NCBI RefSeq assembly: GCF_002355855.1
Contig: NZ_AP017658.1
Coordinates: 1 to 64,000 of the forward strand
Direction: 5' to 3'
DNA length: 64,000 nucleotides
Source of the DNA: Sphingobium cloacae
Lineage (GTDB): Bacteria; Pseudomonadota; Alphaproteobacteria; Sphingomonadales; Sphingomonadaceae
Positions within the stretch are counted from its first letter, which is position 1; each line of letters opens with the position of its first letter. Shown here piece after piece: positions 52,669-60,506 of this stretch. The notes beneath the pieces were generated by a model. It was not told the DNA's origin. It made no database searches and worked only from the letters and a program-made list of their open reading frames with translations. The position numbers were made by a program, and so were the translations under genes.

Positions 52669-55638
52669 ATGGCGAAGCGCAAGCATCAACTCCTGACCGA
52701 GAGCGAACGCGATCAGATCCTCGCCATCCCGACCGATCGCGACCGTTTGGCCCGGCTCTATACCTTCGAGCCTGCGGACATCGAGATCATTGGCGCGCGA
52801 CGGGAGCGACGGAATCAGTTGGGCGTGGCGCTGCAACTCGCGCTCCTGCGGCACCCGGGCGTCACGCTTGCGCAGTTGATACAGGACAGGGGAGCAATAC
52901 CCCATGATCTCGCCGCTTTCGTCGCGGAGCAACTTGGTCTGCACGTAGCCGACCTGGCCAACTATGCGGCGCGGGTTCAGACAATGACGGATCATGCCCG
53001 TGAGCTGGCGGTGCGCTTGGGACTTCGGGGGGCGACCCGCGCCGATATTCCCTTCATGATCGAAGCGGCCGCGAAAGCGGCATGGGCGACCGACAAGGGG
53101 ATGACGATTGCGATGGGCGTGGTCACCGTCTTGCGCGAGGCCCGAATTCTGCTGCCGTCCATCTCCACCATCGAACGCGCCAGCAGCGCGGGACGCGCGC
53201 GTGCCCGCAAGCAAGCTGCCTATGCTCTGATCGCCGATCTCAGCACCGAACAGGTCCAAGCCCTCGATCAGCTTTTTGACGACGCCGGCGGCATGAGCCA
53301 GCTCGCTTCGCTCAAGACCATCCCCATCGCGGCAAGGCCCGATCACATCCGCCAGATTCTCGACCGCCTGCGGCAAGTGCGGAAGATCGGCATCTCCCCG
53401 GACGTGGCTGGCCGCATCCACGCGGACCGATTCCGGCAATATGTCAGGGAAGGCCGTGCATCGCCTGCCTATATGATCGAGCGATACGTTCCTTCCCGGC
53501 GGCGTGCCACGCTGGTTGCCTTCCTGCTCGATCTTGAAGAACGACTAACCGACAACGCCCTGGAAATGGCGGACAAGCTGATCGGCAGCATCTTCACCCG
53601 TGCGAAAAACGCTCAGGCACGCAGCTATGCCACCACGTCGAAGAACGTGGCGCGGCTGATGCTGATCTTTGGCAGGACGATCGACGCGCTGACCGATGCG
53701 GTCGATACCGGCGAAGACCAGATGGAGGTCCTGGACGCCTCGGTAGGATGGCACACCCTCCTGAAGGCCAGACCGGAAGTGGCGACGATCGCGGAAACCG
53801 CCAATCTTGATCCGCTGACGGTCGCGGCCGACCGCTATGCGACGTTGCGCAAGTTCGCCCCTGATCTGCTTGAAGCGCTACAGTTCAGGGCCGGAAAGGG
53901 CAGCGCGAAAACGATTGCCGCCATTGAGATACTGCGCGACCTCAACAGGTCGGGCAAGCGCGATGTGCCTACCGACGCTCCGATGCCCTTCCGCAAGGAA
54001 TGGCGGAAAATCGTCGTGGGCGACGACGGCAAGATCAATCGACGGCTCTGGGAGATCGCGACGATCGCGCATCTGCGCGACAAGCTCCGCTCCGGGGATG
54101 TCTGGGTGGAGCGATCGGCGGGATACCGCCGGTTCGACAGCTACCTGCTCAGCGAACCGAAGGCGAAGCCGATCGTATCAGCTCTTGGCTTGCCGCCGAC
54201 AGCCAGCGAATGGCTCGAACAACGAGGACGCGAACTGGACTGGCGGCTGAAGAATTTCGCCCAGCGCCTGAAGCGCGACGCTCTCGAAGGTGTGCGGTTC
54301 CGCGACGGCCGTCTCCAGATATCCCCGGTTCGCACAATCGCAACGCCCGACGCCGAAGCCCTGGCCGACCGGCTCGATGCGATGATGCCCCGCATCCGTA
54401 TCACCGAACTGCTACATGAGGTGGCGCAGGAAACTGGCTTTCTTTCGGCGTTCACCAACCTGCGCACCGGCGAGCCATGTCCCAATGAAAATGCGCTGCT
54501 CGCCACCATCCTCGCCGACGCCACCAATTTCGGCCTGTCGCGCATGGCCGCCGCGAGCCAGGGAGTCACGCGCGATCAACTCCTGTGGACCCATGACGCC
54601 TATATCCGCGACGAGAGCTACCGCGCGGCGCTCGCCGTCCTCATCAACGCGCACCACCGCCTGCCATTCTCGCGGGTATGGGGCGACGGCACAACGTCCA
54701 GTTCCGATGGTCAGTTCTTCAGGGGCGCGAAGCGCGGCGCATCGGGCGGCGACATCAACGCCCGCTATGGCGTCGATCATGGCTTCAGCTTCTACACCCA
54801 TGTTTCCGATCAGCGCGGACCCTACCACGTCAATGTGATCTCGGCCGCCACGCATGAAGCGCCCTATGTCCTCGACGGCCTCACCAGCCATGGCACCGAT
54901 CTCAGGATCGTCGAGCATTACACCGACACCGGCGGGGCGACCGACCATGTCTTCGCCCTGTGCGCGATGCTGGGATTTCGCTTCTACCCGCGCCTGCGCG
55001 ACTTTCCGGACAGGCGGCTTGCGCCGATCGCGCCGGTTTCGGCCTATCCGTCCATCGCCCCGTTGTTGGGCAAGCGTATCCGCACCGACATCATCAATGA
55101 ACAATGGGACGACGTACTGCGCCTCGTAGGGTCGATCAAGGCTGGCCACGTCGCGCCGTCGGTCATGCTGCGAAAGCTCGCCGCCTACGAACGGCAGAAC
55201 CAGCTCGACGTCGCACTACAGGAAATCGGGAAGATCGAACGGACCCTGTTCATGCTGGACTGGCTCGAAAATCCCGATCTGCGCCGGCGATGCCATGCCG
55301 GCCTCAACAACAGCGAGCAGCGCCATGCCCTGACGCAGGCGATCTACACCTTCCGCCAGGGCCGCATCATCGACCGCAGCCACGAGGCACAGCAATATCG
55401 TGCATCCGGCCTTAATCTGGTCATCGCGGCGATCGTCTATTGGAACACGATCTACATGGCCGACGCCGCCCAGCATCTGCGATCGGCAGCGGCCCCGGTC
55501 CCCGATGATCTGCTTGTCCATACGTCGCCGGTTGGCTGGGAGCATATTGCCTTTTCCGGCGATTTCCTCTGGGATCGAGCCGCCGCTTCCGCTGGCCGCA
55601 AGGCCCTCAATCTTCCGCCGGACAGCCGCGCCGCCTAA
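52669..55638 (+). CDS. tnpA: Tn3-family transposase
   Basis: 989 residues, starting MAKRKHQLLTESERDQILAI. Catalytic core: FSRVWGDGTTSSSDGQFFRG, FYTHVSDQRGPYHVNVISAA, YTDTGGATDHVFALCAMLGF. C-terminal LQEIGKIERTLFMLDWLENP and LNNSEQRHALTQAIYTFRQG. Nearest to the TnpA at 11175-14132 in the GDGTTSSSDGQ block, but clearly separate. Intact. Confidence 0.93.
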   Translation: MAKRKHQLLTESERDQILAIPTDRDRLARLYTFEPADIEIIGARRERRNQLGVALQLALLRHPGVTLAQLIQDRGAIPHDLAAFVAEQLGLHVADLANYAARVQTMTDHARELAVRLGLRGATRADIPFMIEAAAKAAWATDKGMTIAMGVVTVLREARILLPSISTIERASSAGRARARKQAAYALIADLSTEQVQALDQLFDDAGGMSQLASLKTIPIAARPDHIRQILDRLRQVRKIGISPDVAGRIHADRFRQYVREGRASPAYMIERYVPSRRRATLVAFLLDLEERLTDNALEMADKLIGSIFTRAKNAQARSYATTSKNVARLMLIFGRTIDALTDAVDTGEDQMEVLDASVGWHTLLKARPEVATIAETANLDPLTVAADRYATLRKFAPDLLEALQFRAGKGSAKTIAAIEILRDLNRSGKRDVPTDAPMPFRKEWRKIVVGDDGKINRRLWEIATIAHLRDKLRSGDVWVERSAGYRRFDSYLLSEPKAKPIVSALGLPPTASEWLEQRGRELDWRLKNFAQRLKRDALEGVRFRDGRLQISPVRTIATPDAEALADRLDAMMPRIRITELLHEVAQETGFLSAFTNLRTGEPCPNENALLATILADATNFGLSRMAAASQGVTRDQLLWTHDAYIRDESYRAALAVLINAHHRLPFSRVWGDGTTSSSDGQFFRGAKRGASGGDINARYGVDHGFSFYTHVSDQRGPYHVNVISAATHEAPYVLDGLTSHGTDLRIVEHYTDTGGATDHVFALCAMLGFRFYPRLRDFPDRRLAPIAPVSAYPSIAPLLGKRIRTDIINEQWDDVLRLVGSIKAGHVAPSVMLRKLAAYERQNQLDVALQEIGKIERTLFMLDWLENPDLRRRCHAGLNNSEQRHALTQAIYTFRQGRIIDRSHEAQQYRASGLNLVIAAIVYWNTIYMADAAQHLRSAAAPVPDDLLVHTSPVGWEHIAFSGDFLWDRAAASAGRKALNLPPDSRAA

Positions 55639-55695
55639 GCGTTCCTCGGTTGTTCTCCCTTAGTGTTGTTTAGCGTACCTTCCACGCTATGCCCT

Positions 55696-55830
55696 CTAAT
55701 CGGGCTGCTCGGGGAGTTCGGCGCGCTCGACCGCCAAGCGCTCGACGGCGCGGCGTAGCAGCGCCAGCTCACCCTCCACCCGTGCGAAGGCTTCCTGGGC
55801 TGTCTCGGGTTCGTGCTCGTCCTCGATCAT
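55696..55830 (-). pseudogene. 5' fragment of a small gene downstream of traA (DUF6118-like)
   Basis: 44 codons: MIEDEHEPETAQEAFARVEG then ELALLRRAVERLAVERAELP. This resembles the start of DUF6118-type proteins found next to traA on sphingomonad plasmids (recalled, not searched). It runs into the Tn3 right repeat and stops at 55696-55698, so the C-terminal part was removed by the transposon. Confidence 0.55.
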
Positions 55831-55863
55831 CCTGTCTCCCCGTCGTCCCCGAAAGCACGAAGC

Positions 55864-58779
55864 CTATCGGCTCAATCCCCGGTCGCGCTCGCGGTCCGGC
55901 CCCAGCGATTTCGCCAGCGCGTCGCCGATCGCGCGGTCTTTCTCCAGTTTCAGCGCCAGCTCGGGCGCGCGGCGGCGCAGCGCGGATTCCAGCTGCGGGT
56001 CGCGCCCGATCGCGCCGGCCACCTTCGCCATGTTGCCGCGCATCCGCTCAGCGCCGGCGCGATCGCCCGCCCGCTCAAGGGCGGCACGGTCGCGCTGCAT
56101 CGCTTTCCAGGCTTCCACGAAGCGGCCCGCGCGGGCCTCCGGGTCGAGCCGCACGCGCCGCTCCTCGGCCATCGCCCGCGCCGCGCCGCCAGTGTTGCCG
56201 CCAGCGGCCTGCTCGATGAGCTTCGGATCGCGCCGAAGCGCGGAAGCAAGGTCGCGGGCGGCATGGGGCCGGTTCGCGTCCAGCGCCTCCCCGGCCTTGC
56301 GCAACGCGCTCTCTTGATGGGGCAGCACCGGCAGACCCTTGGCTTGCATCCGGCCTATATCGGCCGTGGCGCGCGCATAGCGTTCGATCGCCTTGGCCTG
56401 GTCGGGCTTGCCCCCGATCGCCGGCTCCCGTTCAGGCGCGGATGCCTTCTCCGGTGCCGGCCTGGGCCGGAAACCGTCGAACATGCCACGCGCCTTGTCG
56501 CGCACCTTGGCGGCGATCTCCCGCGCGAGTTCCGGGAACCGGATCTCGCGCCGCTCGGCGAACGTGCGTGCACGGTCTTGGTCAGACGGCGCGGCATAGT
56601 CGCCGGCCATGTCCTTGGCGCGGTCGCGCGACAGCACGCGGGCGAGCTGACGCTGATCGGTGAAATCATCGCGGCCATAATGGAGCTGCACGCCCTCACG
56701 ATGCCGGGACAAGGCGACATAGGCCCCGTGCCGGTCCATCCCGGGCGTCGCCAGCACATGCGCGCGATCGACGGTCACCCCCTGCGATTTGTGGATGGTG
56801 GCGGCATAGCCGTGATCGACATGGGCATAGTCCTTGAGGTCGAACGCGGCATGCCCGCCCCCATCGAGCCGCACCGCCATGCGCCCGCCTTCGATCCGCT
56901 CCAGCGTACCCAACGTGCCGTTCTTCACGCCAAGCGAGCGCTCGTTGCGCAGGAACATGATCCGGTCGCCGGATGCGAAGTCGCGCCGGCCTCGCTCGAC
57001 GGTAACGCCCACGTCCTCGCCCAGCTCGCCCGATGCGCGCACCCGCTCCCGCGCATCCTCGTTGAGCGCGCGCACCTCGGCATTGGTGTGGGTGAGAATG
57101 ATCCGGGTCTTGTCCGGCTCGGCCTGCCGCTGGCGATCCCAGCCCTCCACCAGCTCGGCCCGTGCCGTCTCGCGCGTGTCGGCCGCCTGCACCATGCCCC
57201 GGCTCTCATAGGCGTGGATCGCATCGGCCGTCCTGCCGGTAGCCAGCGCCCTGGTCGCGTCTTTCTGCCAGTCCTCGCGCTGCCGGCGAACCTCGGTGAT
57301 CTCGGCCGCGCCATGCCGCTCGGCGAGCGACCGGAACGCCGCGCCGGCTTCGATCGCCTGCAACTGCTCGGGGTCGCCCACCAGCACCACCTTCGCGCCG
57401 GCATCGCGGGCATGGGACAGCACCCGCTCCATCTGGCGGGTGCCGATCATGCCCGCCTCGTCCACCACCAGCACATCGTTGCGGGAAAGCTGATCGCGCC
57501 CCTGCGCCCATGCATGTTCAAGGCTGGCGATGGTGCGGGACTGGATGCCCGATCCACCCTCAAGGTTCTCAGCCGCGATGCCCGACAAGGCCGCGCCGCG
57601 CACTTGATAGCCCTGCCGCTCCCACTGGTCGCGGGCGATGCCCAGCATGGCCGATTTGCCGGTGCCGGCATAACCCACGACAATGGAGAGGTCGCGGCCG
57701 CTTGCTACATGCTCCAGTGCGGCCTGCTGCTCGCCCCCGAGCACAAGCCGTTCACTCCCGGCGGCGTCTCTCCCCCCATTGAACGACGCTGCCGGGAGAC
57801 CATGCCCCTGTCGGCTCCCCAGCTCGTCACCGGCACGCTCAAGCTGCGCCTCGGTCGCGATCATCTCGCGGGAGGTGAACCGCTCCTGGTCGCGTCCGTC
57901 CTTGCCCAGCGCCACCAGCTCGGGACTGGCGCGCACCGCTGCCATCACCTGGTCGAACTGCTCCTTGCCGTCCGAATGCCGGTGAACGAACATCGCCAGG
58001 TCGCGGGTGGTGAAGGTCGATTGCTGCCGCGTGATGCCGTCCAACGCGATGCGCGGATCACCGATGATCCTGGTGCCGTTCTCGCGCGCGATGCGCCGGT
58101 GATCCTCGGCGCGCTCGGCATCCTCGCCGCGATCGAGGCGGCGCATTCCCGCCGGGCCGATCTTGTGCTGGGGCTCAAGCTCAATGCCCTGGTCGGCATA
58201 GGAGCGATGGTCGATCCGCCCCTCCAACCCCAGCTCGGCCATGCGCTCGTTCACATGGGCCGCCCAGGCTTCACGCCAGCCCTTCAGATGCTCGGCGCTG
58301 TTCCAGTCGCGGTTCTTCTTCCCGAAACCCTCCGGCCCCACCTCGCGCATCGACAACATGACATGTGCGTGCGGCTTGGGGCTGCCGTCCTTCGCATGGT
58401 CCCAATGCACGTTGAGGTCGGCGACCATTCCGCGCCGGACGAACTCCTTTTCCGCGAAATCGCGAGCGAGGCTTACGCCCTGCTTCTCGCTCATCTCGCG
58501 CGGGATCGAGAACTCCACCTCTCGCGCCAGTTGCGCGTCCTTGCGCTTCTCCCCTGCCTCCACCTCGTTCCAGAGCGCGGTGCGGTCGTTTAAACGCTCC
58601 GGCGCGCCCTGCGGCAACAGTACCTCGGAGTGAATGACGCCGGCCTTGTTGGAGAAGTCGTGCTTCCGCCCAAGTCGCTCGTCGTGAAGCTCGGATGCGG
58701 AACGATAGGCGGCGGACGCGACGGCGCTGGAGCCGTTCGCGCGGCTGATGACCTTGGCGCTGAAATGATAGATCGCCAT
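55864..58779 (-). CDS. traA: Ti-type conjugative relaxase/helicase TraA
   Basis: 971 residues. N-terminal MobA/MobL relaxase (1-210): MAIYHFSAKVISRANGSSAV, AAYRSA (candidate nucleophile Tyr) and the metal-binding triad LNVHWDHAKDGSPKPHAHVM. RecD-like helicase (about 370-750): Walker A VVGYAGTGKSAML, Walker B VLVVDEAGMIG, then LVGDPEQLQAIEAG and ATIHKSQGVTVDRAHV with YVALSRHREGVQLHYGRDDF. It nicks oriT and unwinds the transferred strand. MAIYHFSAK is the family start (ATG 58779); an upstream in-frame ATG at 58836 would place 19 residues over oriT. Divergent from traC. Apparently intact. Confidence 0.95.
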   Translation of the reverse strand: MAIYHFSAKVISRANGSSAVASAAYRSASELHDERLGRKHDFSNKAGVIHSEVLLPQGAPERLNDRTALWNEVEAGEKRKDAQLAREVEFSIPREMSEKQGVSLARDFAEKEFVRRGMVADLNVHWDHAKDGSPKPHAHVMLSMREVGPEGFGKKNRDWNSAEHLKGWREAWAAHVNERMAELGLEGRIDHRSYADQGIELEPQHKIGPAGMRRLDRGEDAERAEDHRRIARENGTRIIGDPRIALDGITRQQSTFTTRDLAMFVHRHSDGKEQFDQVMAAVRASPELVALGKDGRDQERFTSREMIATEAQLERAGDELGSRQGHGLPAASFNGGRDAAGSERLVLGGEQQAALEHVASGRDLSIVVGYAGTGKSAMLGIARDQWERQGYQVRGAALSGIAAENLEGGSGIQSRTIASLEHAWAQGRDQLSRNDVLVVDEAGMIGTRQMERVLSHARDAGAKVVLVGDPEQLQAIEAGAAFRSLAERHGAAEITEVRRQREDWQKDATRALATGRTADAIHAYESRGMVQAADTRETARAELVEGWDRQRQAEPDKTRIILTHTNAEVRALNEDARERVRASGELGEDVGVTVERGRRDFASGDRIMFLRNERSLGVKNGTLGTLERIEGGRMAVRLDGGGHAAFDLKDYAHVDHGYAATIHKSQGVTVDRAHVLATPGMDRHGAYVALSRHREGVQLHYGRDDFTDQRQLARVLSRDRAKDMAGDYAAPSDQDRARTFAERREIRFPELAREIAAKVRDKARGMFDGFRPRPAPEKASAPEREPAIGGKPDQAKAIERYARATADIGRMQAKGLPVLPHQESALRKAGEALDANRPHAARDLASALRRDPKLIEQAAGGNTGGAARAMAEERRVRLDPEARAGRFVEAWKAMQRDRAALERAGDRAGAERMRGNMAKVAGAIGRDPQLESALRRRAPELALKLEKDRAIGDALAKSLGPDRERDRGLSR

Positions 58780-58799
58780 CGCACTCAGCAATCTGCCTT

Positions 58800-58845
58800 G
58801 TTTAGCGCACGTCGGCAACGACGTATAAGCGCGCACTCATCATCT
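58800..58845. other. oriT: Probable oriT between traA and traC
   Basis: Perfect inverted repeat ACGTCG-GCAA-CGACGT (58809-58824). On the minus strand the sequence reads GCGCGCTTATACGTCGTTGC, close to the Ti-plasmid oriT core (GGGCGCAATTATACGTCGC as recalled). It sits in the traA/traC divergent gap, the expected oriT location in this plasmid class. Confidence 0.65.
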
Positions 58846-58948
58846 GCTTCGCTTCTGCTGATTGACTGCCGTGCGTTCCCGTTATGGGTTGCCTGCTCGT
58901 TACTGTTTGCTAGGCTGCGGTGAACCTGACGCGGAAGGAGAGAGCACC

Positions 58949-59272
58949 ATGCGTAAGGTGCGTGACTATGACGCGGAGCTGAAGGCGCTGGAGAGCCGCG
59001 CCAAGGCGATCAAGGCGCGTCGCATCGAACAGCTCGGCCAGCTCGTCACCGCCACCGGCGCCGACGCGCTCGACATGGAAACGCTCGCCGGCGTGCTGCT
59101 CGATGCCGTTGCGTCGAAGGATGCGGAAGCGAAGGAGGCGTGGCGCGCGAAGGGCGCCGCCTTCTTTCAGCGGCGCGGGCGCAAAGGTAGCCGGACTGCT
59201 GGCGGCAACAGCGACGGCGGGAATGCGCAACCGGGCGCTGATCCAGCGTCTGGAAGCGGCGCAGCGTCGTAG
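58949..59272 (+). CDS. traC: Conjugal transfer protein TraC
   Basis: 107 residues: MRKVRDYDAELKALESRAKA then IKARRIEQLGQLVTATGADA, the TraC pattern of Ti-like transfer regions. The middle is helical (LAGVLLDAVASKDAEAKEAW) and the C-terminus low complexity (Gly/Ser/Asn). ATG 58949 follows GGAGAGAG. First gene of the traC-traD-vbhA-like-traG operon; probably a relaxosome accessory protein. Confidence 0.8.
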   Translation: MRKVRDYDAELKALESRAKAIKARRIEQLGQLVTATGADALDMETLAGVLLDAVASKDAEAKEAWRAKGAAFFQRRGRKGSRTAGGNSDGGNAQPGADPASGSGAAS

Positions 59273-59534
59273 CGATACGCGGGGCTGGGTCGTGCAACGC
59301 CGCGAACGCACCCGCCACCTGATCGAGCTGGGCGGCCTCGTCCAGAAAGCCGGCCTGATCGAACTCGCCGACGACGATCGCGCGACGATCTACGGCGCGC
59401 TGCTGGAGCTGGTCGGCCGCGCTCGCGGCGACGATGCCGGCGACACGCTCGCGCTCTGGAGGCGGCGCGGTAAACGTGCGTTCGACGCGGAAAGCGAAGC
59501 GATGGAGAAAGGCGATGGCGGCCCTGGATATTGA
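59223..59534 (+). CDS. traD: Conjugal transfer protein TraD
   Basis: 103 residues with the TraD core RRERTRHLIELGGLVQKAGL then IELADDDRATIYGALLELVG. The start overlaps the end of traC by 50 bases in another frame; the true start could be a few codons different. Small basic helical protein of the relaxosome/coupling operon. Confidence 0.72.
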   Translation: MRNRALIQRLEAAQRRSDTRGWVVQRRERTRHLIELGGLVQKAGLIELADDDRATIYGALLELVGRARGDDAGDTLALWRRRGKRAFDAESEAMEKGDGGPGY

Positions 59535-59799
59535 GGCGATCCGCTCGGAAATTCGCGCGTTGGATTTCGAGCGCGGCACACCCGCTGATGTGGCGGAATG
59601 GCGCGAAGCCGATGCCGAATCCCGCGCCAACCTCGCGATCGAGGGCATGGCGCTGAGTGCGGATGACGAGGCGCTGTTCGACATGCTGCGCGACGAAGCG
59701 GTGCCCCCTCCCCTCGCCACGCAAATCCTGCTCAGGCTCCTCGACCATCCCGACGCCGATCCGGCGCTGGCCATCACCCCACTGGAACAGGCCTGCTGA
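59515..59799 (+). CDS. VbhA-like small protein (antitoxin/Fic-inhibitor type) without a Fic partner
   Basis: 94 residues: SRANLAIEGMALSADDEALF, then DMLRDEAVPPPLATQILLRL. The segment NLAIEG resembles the inhibitory motif (S/T)xxxE(G/N) of VbhA antitoxins, with Asn at the first position. No Fic-domain gene is next to it in this window. Start overlaps traD by 20 bases and stop overlaps traG by one, so it is embedded in the transfer operon. A role in transfer or as a solitary antitoxin is unknown. Confidence 0.55.
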   Translation: MAALDIEAIRSEIRALDFERGTPADVAEWREADAESRANLAIEGMALSADDEALFDMLRDEAVPPPLATQILLRLLDHPDADPALAITPLEQAC

Positions 59800-60478
59800 T
59801 GGCAGGGCCGCTCATCGGCGGGCGTCGGCCGATCAGCTGGCGGCTCGCGATCGTCGTTGCGTTCGTCGCGGCCTATGCGACCGCGCGATGGCTGGAAGGC
59901 ATCTTCGGCGTCGGGCAGATTTCCGGCACCGTGTCGTTCCTGGTCCTGGTCGGCCTGATCGGCGCGACCTGGTGGATCAACAGCCGCGCCGCCAACCGCC
60001 GGAACGACCTGCTGGGCTCGGCCCGCTTCGGCGACCGCGCCGACGTGCGCAAGCTGGAAGCGAACGGGGATCTCCTGATCGGCCGCGCCAAGGAATCCAG
60101 CAAGCTGCTCCGCTATGACGGCGCAGCGCACCTGCTGACGATCGCGCCCACCCGCTCGGGCAAGGGCGTGGGTACGATAATCCCCAACCTGCTCCTGCTT
60201 GACCGCTCGGTGGTCTGCATCGACCCCAAGGGCGAGAATGCCCGCGTCACGGCCCGTGCGAGGGCCAGCAAGGACCTTGTGTGGTGTCTGGACCCCTTCG
60301 GCGTCTCCGGGCGTCCTGCGGCCCGCTACAACCCGCTGGCGCAGCTCGATCCCGCAAGCCCGGACCTCGCGGAAGATGCGCAGACGATCGCCGACGCGCT
60401 GGTCCACGATGCGCCGGGGCAATCGGGCGAGGCGCACTGGAACGAGGAAGCCAAGGCGCTGATCGCCGGCGTGATCCT
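59799..60478 (+). pseudogene. traG: 5' half of traG (VirD4-like coupling protein), interrupted by a Tn3-type element
   Basis: About 226 codons. Two N-terminal membrane helices (LAIVVAFVAAYATARWL; TVSFLVLVGLIGATWWI), then LLGSARFGDRADVRKL and Walker A LLTIAPTRSGKGVGTIIPNL, then VVCIDPKGENARVTARARAS and EAHWNEEAKALIAGVIL. The Tn3-type repeat starts at 60479. The protein continues exactly at 6676 (ILHTVVHEP) after the shared ATCCT. The hybrid frame ends at 60515. Confidence 0.92.
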
Positions 60479-60506
60479 GGCCCCTGTGCATTGTAGGGAC
60501 ACAGAT

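Larger units (their letters stand above)
50513..55696. mobile_element. Complete Tn3-family transposon with a 457-residue passenger, 5.2 kb
   Basis: Terminal repeats: left from 50513 GAGGGCATCGCGTGGATGGT continuing ACGCCAGACAACGCTAA; right end 55696 on the minus strand GAGGGCATAGCGTGGAAGGT continuing ACGCTAAACAACACTAA (about 33 of 37 match). Order: passenger, tnpR, res, tnpA. The flanks ATTAT and TAATC are not a duplication. The right end cuts a small gene downstream of traA. Confidence 0.85.

Noticed and set aside
55813..58593. 926-codon plus-strand open frame opposite traA
   Set aside because: It is a shadow of the relaxase gene: low-complexity His/Arg/Leu/Pro composition, no domain, and traA has all expected motifs.
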